Notes under the pieces: model-generated | Told to the model about the DNA's origin: nothing | Seen by the model: only the letters and a program-made list of their open reading frames with translations | Databases searched by the model: none | From: JAFEDN01 sp963795715 | GTDB lineage: Bacteria > Pseudomonadota > Gammaproteobacteria > Coxiellales > Coxiellaceae | Direction of reading: 5' to 3' | Assembly (NCBI GenBank): GCA_963795715.1 | Contig: CAWCIY010000002.1 | Location: 930,001-994,000 of the forward strand | Length of the DNA: 64,000 bases | Part shown: positions 9,329 through 17,989 of the stretch, piece by piece | Layout of the letters: every line of letters starts with the position of its first letter | Numbering within the stretch: the first letter of the stretch is position 1 | Program-made: the position numbers and the translations under genes

Positions 9329-10543
9329 TCAAACAACCTTGCCCTTTGTATTGTACAAAAACAATGCCTTTAAATATTCTGTTTCGGGTATAGCGGGATG
9401 GATTGGATGATCCATACCTTGATGACCGTGGGCCAAAATTTGTAAATCCACACCGGAAGAAAGACTGGCGGATAATACAGCTTGTTGCAACTCATCTGCA
9501 GACAAATGTTGCGAACAAGAAGCTGTAATCAGCAAACCTGGGGCTGCTAAAAGTTGCAGGGCTAATTGATTTATCCTTTTATAAGCAATCATTCCTTGAT
9601 TGTGATCCTTACGTTTTTTTATAAAGGCCGGAGGATCCAAAATCACAATATCGAATTTTTCTTTCGCTGCTACATATTCTTTTAATGAATCAAAAGCATC
9701 GCCTTGATGAGTCACCAGTCTAGATTCTACTTGATTTAAGTGAGCGTTTTCTTTGCACTGAGATAAGGCTGAAGCTGAGCTATCCACCGCCACTACTGCT
9801 TCCGCGCCCCACACCGCAGCCTGCACCGCCCAAGCCCCGACATAAGTAAAAACATCCAGCACTCGTTTGCCCTGTACAAAACGTTGCAATTTTTGACGGT
9901 TTTCTCGGTGATCAAAAAACCATCCTGTTTTCTGGCCAATCCAAGGGGAAATTAAAAAAGAGACGCCGTTTTCTTTTACCTGGCATTGCTGCGGCGGTTC
10001 GCCCCAAGCTGGACGAACATACGAGTCTAGTCCCTCCTGCTTGCGCATACCATGGTCATTCCGTAACAAAATAGCAGCCGGCTTGACCACTTCTACCAGT
10101 GCTTCAGTAATGAGCGCTAACAGATTTTCCATGCCCGCAGTGGTGATTTGTACCACCAATAAATCATGATATCGATCCACAATTAGTCCAGGTAGAAAAT
10201 CTGATTCTCCAAAAATTAAACGATAATAAGGCTCGGTAAATAATTTTTGACGCAACTCTAGTGCTTTTTTAATCCGCGTGACCAAGAACATTTGGTTAAT
10301 ATCTTCGACAGGATTTTTGGTTAGGATTCTGGCGCATAATAAGGTATGAGGATTGATATAGCCACGGCCCAGAAATTTACCGCGGCTATCCTCTAAGTCT
10401 ACCAATTGCCCCAAAGAATACTGAGAGAGCGAGCAATGCTGGGTATCTATTTCATTGCTATAGACCCATAAATGACCTTGAAGTATTCTTTTATCTTCAT
10501 TCTTCTTTAATCTAACAGAGGCTAATTGCATTGATCTATTCAT
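9329..10543 (-). CDS. rlmI: 23S rRNA (cytosine-1962-C5) methyltransferase
   Basis: SAM-dependent methyltransferase with an N-terminal PUA RNA-binding domain (about residues 1-85, including GHLWVYSNEID) and a C-terminal Rossmann methyltransferase domain. The SAM loop is VLDVFTYVGAWAVQAA and the catalytic segment DIVILDPPAFIKKRKD. Its 404 residues are close to E. coli RlmI (396). The gene is divergent from lipB with only 31 bases between the starts, so their promoters must overlap. ATG 10531 is an alternative start; neither has a clear ribosome site. Confidence 0.9.
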   Translation of the reverse strand: MNRSMQLASVRLKKNEDKRILQGHLWVYSNEIDTQHCSLSQYSLGQLVDLEDSRGKFLGRGYINPHTLLCARILTKNPVEDINQMFLVTRIKKALELRQKLFTEPYYRLIFGESDFLPGLIVDRYHDLLVVQITTAGMENLLALITEALVEVVKPAAILLRNDHGMRKQEGLDSYVRPAWGEPPQQCQVKENGVSFLISPWIGQKTGWFFDHRENRQKLQRFVQGKRVLDVFTYVGAWAVQAAVWGAEAVVAVDSSASALSQCKENAHLNQVESRLVTHQGDAFDSLKEYVAAKEKFDIVILDPPAFIKKRKDHNQGMIAYKRINQLALQLLAAPGLLITASCSQHLSADELQQAVLSASLSSGVDLQILAHGHQGMDHPIHPAIPETEYLKALFLYNTKGKVV

Positions 10544-10574
10544 AATAGGGAGAGTATATTAGAATATTTATTCT

Positions 10575-11225
10575 ATGACAGCAAAAATTATTATCCGGAA
10601 ACTAGGCCTACAGCCCTATTCGAAAATTTGGCAAGCGATGAAAGAGTTTACCCAGAATCGAGTTGCTGATACCGTAGACGAATTATGGCTGGTAGAACAC
10701 CCTCCTGTATTTACTCAAGGACAAGCCGGCAAAACAGAACACATTTTAAATTCACATCAAATACCTGTGATGCAAACTGACCGAGGCGGACAAGTTACTT
10801 ATCACGGGCCAGGTCAGATGGTAGCCTATCCTCTTTTAAATTTAGCGCTGCGTAATTTAAATATCCGTAGACTGGTGAGTACTTTGGAACTCTGTGTGAT
10901 CGATGTTTTATCTGAATTGGATATTAAAGCACAGGCTCGCATCGATGCTCCCGGGGTGTATGTCCATCAAAGTAAAATTTGTTCTATTGGATTACGGGTA
11001 AGACGTGGTTGTTGTTATCATGGTATCGCTTTAAATGTGGCGATGGATTTAACTCCTTTTAGTTATATTAACCCTTGCGGATTCTCAAACTTGCAAATGA
11101 CTCAAATTGCATATTTTAAACCAGAACAAACCTGTGAGTCAATTATCCCTTTGTTTACCGCTGCGTTTTTGCGTCACTTCGGTTATACTGAAAACATTTT
11201 AGTGGAGTCCAGCCATGACATATGA
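10575..11225 (+). CDS. lipB: Octanoyl-[ACP] transferase
   Basis: Transfers octanoyl from acyl carrier protein to lipoyl domains, the first step of lipoate synthesis. The family motif RGGQVTYHGPGQ is present, as are the Lys-containing SKICSIGLRV segment and the catalytic Cys in NPCGFSNLQMTQ. Length of 216 residues is typical. It overlaps lipA by 11 bases, so the two are translationally coupled; the lipoyl acceptor aceF lies near the far end of this window. Confidence 0.95.
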   Translation: MTAKIIIRKLGLQPYSKIWQAMKEFTQNRVADTVDELWLVEHPPVFTQGQAGKTEHILNSHQIPVMQTDRGGQVTYHGPGQMVAYPLLNLALRNLNIRRLVSTLELCVIDVLSELDIKAQARIDAPGVYVHQSKICSIGLRVRRGCCYHGIALNVAMDLTPFSYINPCGFSNLQMTQIAYFKPEQTCESIIPLFTAAFLRHFGYTENILVESSHDI

Positions 11226-12162
11226 CCCTATGCAAAAAGCTCTAGGAGCCGCAAAACTATCACGCATTCCTATCAAAGTGGAGCACAATACTGCCACTTT
11301 ACGTAAACCAGAATGGATCCGCATCAAGTTACCCAATAATAATAAAGTGAATGAATTAAAAAAATTGTTGCGTAACCACAATCTGGTGACGGTATGCGAA
11401 GAAGCCGCTTGTCCTAATTTAAGCGAATGCTTCAGCCATGGCATCGCTACTTTTATGATCATGGGTGATAAATGCACTCGGCGCTGTACATTTTGCAATG
11501 TGGGACACGGCCGGCCTGATCCACTGGACCCTAAAGAGCCGGAAAATTTAGCTGAAACGATTGCTAGTATGGGGTTAAAATACGTGGTTTTGACCTCTGT
11601 AGACCGAGATGATTTACGTGACGGCGGGGCCAGTCATTTCAAAGAATGCATACTGGCGGCACGGGCTAAAATGCCTCAGCTTAAAATTGAAATTCTAACT
11701 CCTGATTTTCGTGGCCGGATGGACAAAGCTTTAGATCAGCTATCTTTGGCTTTGCCGGATGTGTTTAACCACAATATCGAAACCATCGCCAGACTTTATA
11801 AATCAGTCCGTCCAGGTTCTGATTATCAATGGTCTTTAACTTTGTTAAAAAAATTTAAAGAGCGATTTGGTGATCAGATCCCAACTAAATCTGGAATTAT
11901 GTTGGGCTTAGGTGAAACACCTGAGGAAGCACAACAAGTACTGATCGATCTCAGAAATCACGATGTAGACATGGTGACTTTAGGGCAGTACTTACAGCCC
12001 ACTGCTCATCACACTCCAGTGGCGCGCTACGTCACTCCCGATGAGTTTGAAAATCATGCTGAATTCGCCAAAACCCTAGGTTTTACCAGCGTAGCCAGCG
12101 GGCCTCTGGTGCGCTCATCTTATCATGCAGACAAACAGGCCGCTGGCGAAACCGTTCGGTGA
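11215..12162 (+). CDS. lipA: Lipoyl synthase
   Basis: Radical-SAM enzyme that inserts two sulfurs into octanoyl-lipoyl domains. Both iron-sulfur motifs are visible: the auxiliary-cluster cysteines in CEEAACPNLSEC and the radical-SAM CTRRCTFC. The C-terminal segment SGPLVRSSYHAD carries the conserved RSSY motif. Its 315 residues are typical. The start ATG 11215 lies inside the end of lipB; an in-frame ATG at 11230 is a less likely alternative. Confidence 0.96.
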   Translation: MTYDPMQKALGAAKLSRIPIKVEHNTATLRKPEWIRIKLPNNNKVNELKKLLRNHNLVTVCEEAACPNLSECFSHGIATFMIMGDKCTRRCTFCNVGHGRPDPLDPKEPENLAETIASMGLKYVVLTSVDRDDLRDGGASHFKECILAARAKMPQLKIEILTPDFRGRMDKALDQLSLALPDVFNHNIETIARLYKSVRPGSDYQWSLTLLKKFKERFGDQIPTKSGIMLGLGETPEEAQQVLIDLRNHDVDMVTLGQYLQPTAHHTPVARYVTPDEFENHAEFAKTLGFTSVASGPLVRSSYHADKQAAGETVR

Positions 12163-12166
12163 TGGA

Positions 12167-14203
12167 ATGGAAAATTATATCCAACCTGTCATGGAATACC
12201 TTCGCCTCCACCCCATTCTAGGAATGTTTTTTACTTTTTTAATTGCATTCATTGAGTCATTACCGCTGCTAGGTACTATATTTCCCGGCTCAGTTACGAT
12301 GACAGCCATTGGGGCATTGGTGGGGGCGGGAGTATTGCCTCCGGTGAAAACCTGTTTGTTCGCTTTTTTAGGCGCTTTTTTTGGCGACTGCATTGGTTTT
12401 TGGCTAGGGCATCGTTATCAGATGCAAATACGTAGCTTCTGGCCATTTAATAAAATGACCAAATACTTAAATTACAGCGAAAAATTTTTTGCCAAACACG
12501 GCGGCAAAAGCATCATTATCGGCAGATTTATCGGGCCTACTCGAGCAGCGATGCCATTAATCGCAGGAATTTTACGTTACACTTGGAAACAATTTTTGAC
12601 CGCGGCTGTGGTCGCCGCATTTCTATGGTCTTTAATCTATATGGCCCCAGGTATTGCCTTAGGCGCCCTAGCCATGGAATTTTCTCGCGGCGAAATGGCC
12701 AAGGTCTTTTTTACTGGTTTGATAGTGATAGTAGCCCTGTGGCTTATGTTTTGGGTGCTGCAATATTTTTTTCGACGTCTCACCCGAACCATCAACCACA
12801 TTGTTCAAAAATGGTGGGAATATCTTAACACTTACCACGGTTTTCCCAAATTAGTTCGCAATCAACAACATCCTCATGATTTTCATCAGTTAAAATTAAC
12901 CTTAGCCCTTTTTATCTGCGCCTTTTTATTTTTATTAATTTGGTTTGACATTAGCCATTATGGTTTATTAAGTCAACTGAATGAACCTTTATTTAATTTC
13001 AGCCAAAGCTTTCGTGGTTTCGGCATGGATCGGTTTTGGGCGCTATTTTCGGTGCTTGGGACACCCGAGGCCTTACTTATCAGCAGTCTTTTGGCTGCGC
13101 TCGGTTTGGCTATTTTTAAACAATGGCGCACCAGTGCTCACTTTTTTGTGCTAGGGGTGCTTACTGCTGCAATTGTAGAATTTATTAAAAAAGCTTATTT
13201 TTCTGCCCGTCCTATTGGTTTAATTACCATTAATACCACCTCGTCCTTTCCAAGCGGACATGCTACTTTGAGTTTAGCGATACTCGGTTTTTTTGCCTTT
13301 GCTACCGCTAAGATCTTTTCTCGAAGTTGGCGGCATTTAATTTATACTTTTTTTACTTTGTTAATTTTGTTGATTGGTATTTCTAGACTGTCCTTAGGTC
13401 AACATTGGTTTACAGATATACTGGCTTCCTGGTTTTTAGGTCTCAGTTTATTATTATTTATCATCATATCCTATCGGCGAATGCCTAAAGCACATTCCAG
13501 ATTGAAACTCAGCAAAAGCCGTTGGCTTCTCATACTTCTGGTCAGCACCTGCCTACCTTGGTTGATTGCTGGATGGTTCACTTTCAAGAAGAGCATTGAG
13601 GAAGCGCAATTCGTCTGGCCAAGTTTAATTATCAATTATCAACAATGGTGGAAACACCCCGCCCAATCGACCCCACTGTACAGGAAGGATCGTTTTGGGA
13701 AAGTGATCGAACCGTTCAATGTACAATGGGCTGGAAACATAGATGATATCCAAGCGTTTTTATTAAGTTCCGGCTGGGAATTAGTGGCTAAACGCTCAAG
13801 CGTATATATGACGCTGGAAAGATTTACCAGTAAAGAGCCCGAATACAACAATCCTTTGTTGCCTCGCCTTTACCAAAATAAACCACCTGAAGCTTTTTTT
13901 ATTAAACATCTACCCAAATCCGCCGACATTTTGGAATTGCGCTTATGGCAATCGGGAATTACTTTTTCTGATAAATACATGCCCTTATGGCTGGGAGTGC
14001 TGACCTATCATATTCCTCCTGAGAAATTGTTTCTTTTTCCGCACTTTTATATCCGCATGCAATCTGGTCAAGTGTTAATGAATAATGATGCCCGTTTAAA
14101 TCGATTTACTTATCAAGTAATTCGTATCCCCGTCGACCAACAACCTAAAAATATTCGCGCCCAAAAATGGGACGGTGATGTGTTTATTATTTCTGAACAG
14201 TAA
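12167..14203 (+). CDS. DedA - PAP2 phosphatase - LssY fusion membrane protein
   Basis: Inner-membrane protein of 678 residues with three modules. Residues about 10-200 are a DedA/SNARE-associated domain (GTIFPGSV, FIGPTRAAMPLIAG), a family linked to lipid-carrier flipping. Residues about 265-440 are a PAP2 lipid phosphatase with SFPSGHAT and SRLSLGQHWFTD active-site motifs. Residues about 480-678 resemble the LssY C-terminal domain known from Legionella. The start at ATG 12167 comes 4 bases after the lipA stop. The likely role is dephosphorylation or translocation of a polyprenyl or phospholipid phosphate; the substrate is unknown. Confidence 0.85.
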   Translation: MENYIQPVMEYLRLHPILGMFFTFLIAFIESLPLLGTIFPGSVTMTAIGALVGAGVLPPVKTCLFAFLGAFFGDCIGFWLGHRYQMQIRSFWPFNKMTKYLNYSEKFFAKHGGKSIIIGRFIGPTRAAMPLIAGILRYTWKQFLTAAVVAAFLWSLIYMAPGIALGALAMEFSRGEMAKVFFTGLIVIVALWLMFWVLQYFFRRLTRTINHIVQKWWEYLNTYHGFPKLVRNQQHPHDFHQLKLTLALFICAFLFLLIWFDISHYGLLSQLNEPLFNFSQSFRGFGMDRFWALFSVLGTPEALLISSLLAALGLAIFKQWRTSAHFFVLGVLTAAIVEFIKKAYFSARPIGLITINTTSSFPSGHATLSLAILGFFAFATAKIFSRSWRHLIYTFFTLLILLIGISRLSLGQHWFTDILASWFLGLSLLLFIIISYRRMPKAHSRLKLSKSRWLLILLVSTCLPWLIAGWFTFKKSIEEAQFVWPSLIINYQQWWKHPAQSTPLYRKDRFGKVIEPFNVQWAGNIDDIQAFLLSSGWELVAKRSSVYMTLERFTSKEPEYNNPLLPRLYQNKPPEAFFIKHLPKSADILELRLWQSGITFSDKYMPLWLGVLTYHIPPEKLFLFPHFYIRMQSGQVLMNNDARLNRFTYQVIRIPVDQQPKNIRAQKWDGDVFIISEQ

Positions 14204-14371
14204 ATTTAAACCTAAATTAATCAGTTGCCACCGTAGCGAGTTTGTTAATACCTCCGGTAAATACCCAAGGAACGAACTTCCCATGGGAACTTCGTTAGAA
14301 GAAGTAATGATCAATTCTTCCCCAGAGCTAATACTCAAATTATTTTTCAAATCTTTAATGGATACTCTCAT
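14096..14371 (-). pseudogene. Remnant of a Phd/YefM-type antitoxin
   Basis: The first 23 residues (MRVSIKDLKNNLS then SGEELIIT) match the N-terminus of Phd/YefM antitoxins, but the usual linker between the two blocks is shortened and the remainder (after about residue 25) has no family character and runs into the end of the DedA/PAP2 gene. A ribosome site (AGGA) and an upstream palindrome suggest it was once expressed. No toxin gene follows. Probably a degraded toxin-antitoxin relic. Confidence 0.4.
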
Positions 14372-14390
14372 AACAATTCCTACTCTTTAA

Positions 14391-14404
14391 AAAGTAGCTA
14401 CTTT
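14391..14404. promoter_or_regulatory. 14-bp perfect palindrome, possible antitoxin operator
   Basis: AAAGTAGCTACTTT is self-complementary and lies 20 bases upstream of the Phd-like start, just downstream of a TTGACA (minus strand, 14410-14415). Antitoxins of this family bind such palindromes at their own promoters. The assignment rests only on position. Confidence 0.4.
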
Positions 14405-14558
14405 ATGCAGTGTCAATTGTATATAGGAGATGGCGTAAATGTAAAGATGTGAAAGAAAGAAGTTTTTATCGCAAAACTTAATAATGCGTTAATATTCTTA
14501 TGAAAAAATAGTCATATATAAAAGGCAAACTATCCAAAAACTAAGAAATGAAGAAAAA

Positions 14559-14753
14559 ATGAACACTAAAGTTAGAAAAGATTACCGATGGCCCATCATC
14601 ATCAGCGCTCTCCTTTGCGCAATTATCACTATAATAGCCAAACATACCTTCCACGTTGGAAGTTACAGTTATTCAACAGTTCTAGGCTTGGCAAGCGGTT
14701 TGGGATTTATTGCCGCTCTATGGTTAACTTATAGTATTATTCGAATAAAGTAG
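14559..14753 (+). CDS. Small two-helix membrane protein
   Basis: A 64-residue protein with a short basic N-terminus and two hydrophobic segments (about residues 12-27 and 38-61), so probably an inner-membrane hairpin. No family recognised. The start has a weak purine-rich stretch upstream. The last 30 bases overlap the 3' end of the convergent mpl gene. It could be spurious, but the hydrophobic pattern is regular. Confidence 0.4.
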   Translation: MNTKVRKDYRWPIIISALLCAIITIIAKHTFHVGSYSYSTVLGLASGLGFIAALWLTYSIIRIK

Positions 14754-16091
14754 TCGCTTGATCAATCTTTGATGAAGATCGCCAAAGGATTTGTTACTCA
14801 TGACTAAAATCTGGTCCTCAGACTGTACATTATCAACTAAATGATCAATAATATTTTCTATCCTGTCTAAGGCGATAGCTTTACTCCCCAGATCTCGTAA
14901 AACCCCAGAAATATCCCATTTTTCCGGTCGAAGAAATACCACCTTATCAGCAACCCGCAGAGACCGGGCAAACTGCTCCCGGTAAACTCCGGCGCTCATA
15001 GAATTAGAGCCGAACTGTAACACAGCCACAATACGGCGCTCACCTGCTTTGGCTCGTAAGCCAGCCAAGGTAGCGGCTATCGCCGTAGGATGATGGGCAA
15101 AATCATCATAAATCGTAATGCCCTGGACTTTTCCCCGGATCTCCAGCCGGCGTTTAACTCCTTGAAAACTCTTGAGTGCGGCGATAACGGACTCACTGGT
15201 AATCCCCACTTCATGGGCCGCTGCCGCAGCAGCCAAAGCATTACGAATATTGTGATCCCCGACCATACCCCATTTTACCAACCCTAATTTTTGATCCCGA
15301 TGCCACAGTTCAAATTGACTGCCATCGACATTTTTATTATGGGCATGCCACACACTTTCAGGCGTGCCAATGGTTTGGGTGGAACACCAACAACCTCGGG
15401 TCAGCACATCCGGGATTTCAGGATCATCGGCTGGATAGATCACTGTACCGCTGGATGGGATAGTGCGCAGTATATACTGAAATTGCTTTTTAATCGCTTC
15501 TAAATCAGGAAAAATATCGGCATGATCATATTCTAAGTTATTGATTACCAAGGTTCTTGGCCGGTAATGCAAGAATTTAGAACGTTTATCGAAAAAAGCA
15601 GTATCGTATTCATCTCCTTCAATGACAAAAAAAGGTGATTTTCCCAATGCTGCGGTAGAGGGAAAATTAAGCGGCACTCCACCAATGAGGTAACCCGGAT
15701 TGAGATCAGCATGCGCCAAAATCCAGGCTAAGATGCTGCTGGTAGTGGTTTTACCATGCGTACCGGATACAGCCAAAACATGGCGCTTATGTAAAACGTT
15801 TTCTGCTAACCATTGTGGGCCGGATACATAAGGGATATGCTTGTTCAAAGCATATTCCAAAGCAGGGTTGCCCCGGGAAATGGCGTTGCCAATAATTAAT
15901 AAGTCTGGTAAAGGCCGCAAGAAAGCTGGGTCGTACCCTTCTCGCATATTGATACCCGCCGCCAGTAAGGTGTCGGACATCGGAGGGTAAATGTTTTGAT
16001 CTGAACCAGAGACATCATGACCCAGTTCGCGGGCAATTAAGGCAATACCGCCCATAAATGTGCCACAGATTCCTAAAATATGAATATGCAT
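14724..16091 (-). CDS. mpl: UDP-MurNAc:L-Ala-D-Glu-meso-DAP ligase
   Basis: Recycles cell-wall tripeptide by ligating it to UDP-N-acetylmuramate. Mur-ligase order is clear: N-terminal UDP-binding domain (HILGICGTFMGGIA), ATP loop VSGTHGKTTTSS, central EGDEYDTAFFDKRSKF, and a C-terminal domain with YDDFAHHPTAI. Its 455 residues fit Mpl rather than MurC, as does the FDKRSKF segment. A GGAG ribosome site precedes ATG 16091. It is divergent from mlaA, with a shared upstream region of 82 bases. Confidence 0.93.
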   Translation of the reverse strand: MHIHILGICGTFMGGIALIARELGHDVSGSDQNIYPPMSDTLLAAGINMREGYDPAFLRPLPDLLIIGNAISRGNPALEYALNKHIPYVSGPQWLAENVLHKRHVLAVSGTHGKTTTSSILAWILAHADLNPGYLIGGVPLNFPSTAALGKSPFFVIEGDEYDTAFFDKRSKFLHYRPRTLVINNLEYDHADIFPDLEAIKKQFQYILRTIPSSGTVIYPADDPEIPDVLTRGCWCSTQTIGTPESVWHAHNKNVDGSQFELWHRDQKLGLVKWGMVGDHNIRNALAAAAAAHEVGITSESVIAALKSFQGVKRRLEIRGKVQGITIYDDFAHHPTAIAATLAGLRAKAGERRIVAVLQFGSNSMSAGVYREQFARSLRVADKVVFLRPEKWDISGVLRDLGSKAIALDRIENIIDHLVDNVQSEDQILVMSNKSFGDLHQRLIKRLLYSNNTIS

Positions 16092-16106
16092 TTGCTACTC
16101 CAACTG

Positions 16107-16136
16107 GTGACAGACAGGTAAGAGTTGCATTATAAT
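16107..16136 (+). promoter_or_regulatory. Sigma-70-type promoter of mlaA
   Basis: A perfect TATAAT at 16131-16136 with GTGACA at 16107-16112 and an 18-base spacer, 38 bases before the mlaA start codon. The best-looking promoter in the window by eye. Confidence 0.6.
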
Positions 16137-16173
16137 TTGTTAGTTCAATATTGTCAGCAAAAGGACGAACCCT

Positions 16174-17010
16174 ATGGAAAATTTTCGTAGATTACTTTTG
16201 GTTATAGCAGGAATCATGCTTTCCTCAGCAAGCGTTGTTGCTTTTGCTGCTGAAACCGCCAATGCAATTGGAGCTAATACCAGTGACATAACTGATAACA
16301 GTACCACCACACCTGAAAAAAACGTCGATCCTTACGAAAAATTTAATCGCACCATGTTCACTTTTAATGACAAGCTGGATCATTGGATCCTCCGGCCAGT
16401 GGCTCAGGGTTATGACACCATCACTCCTTCACCCATACGCAGATGCGTGACTAATTTCTTTGACAATTTAGACACCTTAACCACTATCCCCAACGACTTG
16501 TTGCAAGGAAAAACAGCCTATTTTGTAGCAGATACTTGGCGCTTTATGATCAATTCCACCGTTGGGATAGGCGGTCTTCTGGACATCGCCAGTTTAGTCG
16601 GTCTGCCAAAACACCATGAGGATTTTGGTTTAACTCTGGCTTATTGGGGTGGAGACTATGGTTTAAAGCCACAGCCTTATTTAGTACTGCCTTTTCTCGG
16701 CTCTACCACCACTCGCGATGCTTTCGGCAAAATCCCAGATGCTGCAACCTGGCCTTTTAATTATATTAATCCAGATTATTATAATTATGGTGTTTTTGCT
16801 GTGAACATTGTCAACAAACGGGCTGAATTGTTACCAGCAGACAAATTAGTAGAAGAGGCTTTTGATCCTTATATTTTTGTCCGCAGCGCTTTCTTACAAA
16901 GCCGTAACCGTGAAATTGAAAAAAATCGGCATGAAACTAACTTTCCTCCCTATACTACAGAGGTGGAATCTCCCCCAAGTGAGTTAGATAATTCAGGCAA
17001 CGAGTTGTAG
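16174..17010 (+). CDS. mlaA: MlaA (VacJ) family phospholipid-transport protein
   Basis: Outer-membrane component that removes surface phospholipids and passes them to the Mla pathway. The diagnostic MlaA N-terminal region is clear (DPYEKFNRTMFTFND, ILRPVAQGY, NFFDNLDTLTTIPNDLLQGK), as is GLTLAYWG later. Residues 1-26 form a cleavable signal peptide ending AFAAE. Unlike E. coli MlaA there is no lipobox Cys: no Cys occurs before about residue 90. The protein is therefore not obviously a lipoprotein. No mlaBCDEF genes are adjacent. trmL follows after 11 bases. Confidence 0.9.
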   Translation: MENFRRLLLVIAGIMLSSASVVAFAAETANAIGANTSDITDNSTTTPEKNVDPYEKFNRTMFTFNDKLDHWILRPVAQGYDTITPSPIRRCVTNFFDNLDTLTTIPNDLLQGKTAYFVADTWRFMINSTVGIGGLLDIASLVGLPKHHEDFGLTLAYWGGDYGLKPQPYLVLPFLGSTTTRDAFGKIPDAATWPFNYINPDYYNYGVFAVNIVNKRAELLPADKLVEEAFDPYIFVRSAFLQSRNREIEKNRHETNFPPYTTEVESPPSELDNSGNEL

Positions 17011-17021
17011 TTTTATTTTCA

Positions 17022-17498
17022 ATGATGCATGTAGCCCTTTTTGAACCAGAAATTCCGCCAAATACCGGCAACATCATTCGTTTATGTGCCAATACCGGTG
17101 CACAATTACATTTAATTCATCCTTTGGGTTTTGATTTGTCCGAAAAACAACTTCGCCGCGCCGGGTTGGATTATCATGAATGGGTCAATATAAAGGAATA
17201 TGGCAGTTTTGCCGAATTTATTGCCAAGCATCAACCTAATCGATTATTTGCCTGTACTACCAAGGCCAAACGAAACTACGATACCGTCACCTATCAAGAT
17301 TCAGATACATTTTTATTCGGTCCGGAATCCAGAGGGTTGCCGGTCGAAATCCTACAACAATTTCCAGACCAATCTAAAATACGTATTCCTATGCAAGATC
17401 ACAGCCGAAGTTTAAATTTATCTAACGCCGTAGCAATTATTGTCTATGAAGCTTGGCGTCAGCTGGGTTGGGTTGCTACCAATAACAATCCGAGTTAG
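17022..17498 (+). CDS. trmL: tRNA (cytidine/uridine-34-2'-O)-methyltransferase
   Basis: SPOUT-family methyltransferase that modifies the wobble base of tRNA-Leu. The small 158-residue form shows the family pattern: EPEIPPNTGNIIRLCANTG at the start, LFGPESRGLP in the middle and RSLNLSNAVAIIVYEAWRQ at the knot. Two adjacent ATG codons (17022 and 17025) are both possible starts. Confidence 0.94.
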   Translation: MMHVALFEPEIPPNTGNIIRLCANTGAQLHLIHPLGFDLSEKQLRRAGLDYHEWVNIKEYGSFAEFIAKHQPNRLFACTTKAKRNYDTVTYQDSDTFLFGPESRGLPVEILQQFPDQSKIRIPMQDHSRSLNLSNAVAIIVYEAWRQLGWVATNNNPS

Positions 17499-17523
17499 AA
17501 TTTCTGTTTTTAAGGAGCTAATT

Positions 17524-17988
17524 ATGAAAGGATTACTTAGAAGTATCGCCATCAGCTTGTTTTGGTTATCCACTATCGCCTGGGGCGATGAAGGCGCAAC
17601 TGTACAACAAGTCCACGCGGCCTATGCTCAATGGACTCATGCTATTGAAGCAGCTAAAGGAAATCCCCAACCGGTGGTTTCGCTGTATGCACCGAAAGCC
17701 ATTTTGTTAGCAACACTGGCCCCAGCACCGATAACCACACATGCAGAAATGGATAAATATTTTGCTAAATTAACCAGTAATAAAAATATGAAAGTAGAGA
17801 CCCAACAAATAATCACTCAAGTTTTTCCACACATCGCCATTAACAGCGGACTTTATGTTTTTCATTTTACAAACAATAATAATAAACCGGTAGCGTTGGG
17901 CGCACGATTTAGTTTTGTTTATCATGAAGTCAATGGCAAGTGGTTGATAGTTAATCATCACTCCTCAGTTCTACCTCAATCTCATTAA
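17524..17988 (+). CDS. Exported SnoaL/NTF2-like protein
   Basis: A 154-residue protein with a signal peptide (about residues 1-21, ending IAWG) and an NTF2-like fold similar to the DUF4440/CaMKII-association group (VQQVHAAYAQWTHAIEAAKG, RFSFVYHEVNGKWLIVNHHSS). These act as small-molecule binding pockets or assembly domains; the function here is unknown. ATG 17524 has a strong ribosome site (AAGGAG). It ends 1 base before the first GT87 gene and is probably cotranscribed with it. Confidence 0.7.
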   Translation: MKGLLRSIAISLFWLSTIAWGDEGATVQQVHAAYAQWTHAIEAAKGNPQPVVSLYAPKAILLATLAPAPITTHAEMDKYFAKLTSNKNMKVETQQIITQVFPHIAINSGLYVFHFTNNNNKPVALGARFSFVYHEVNGKWLIVNHHSSVLPQSH

Positions 17989-17989
17989 T

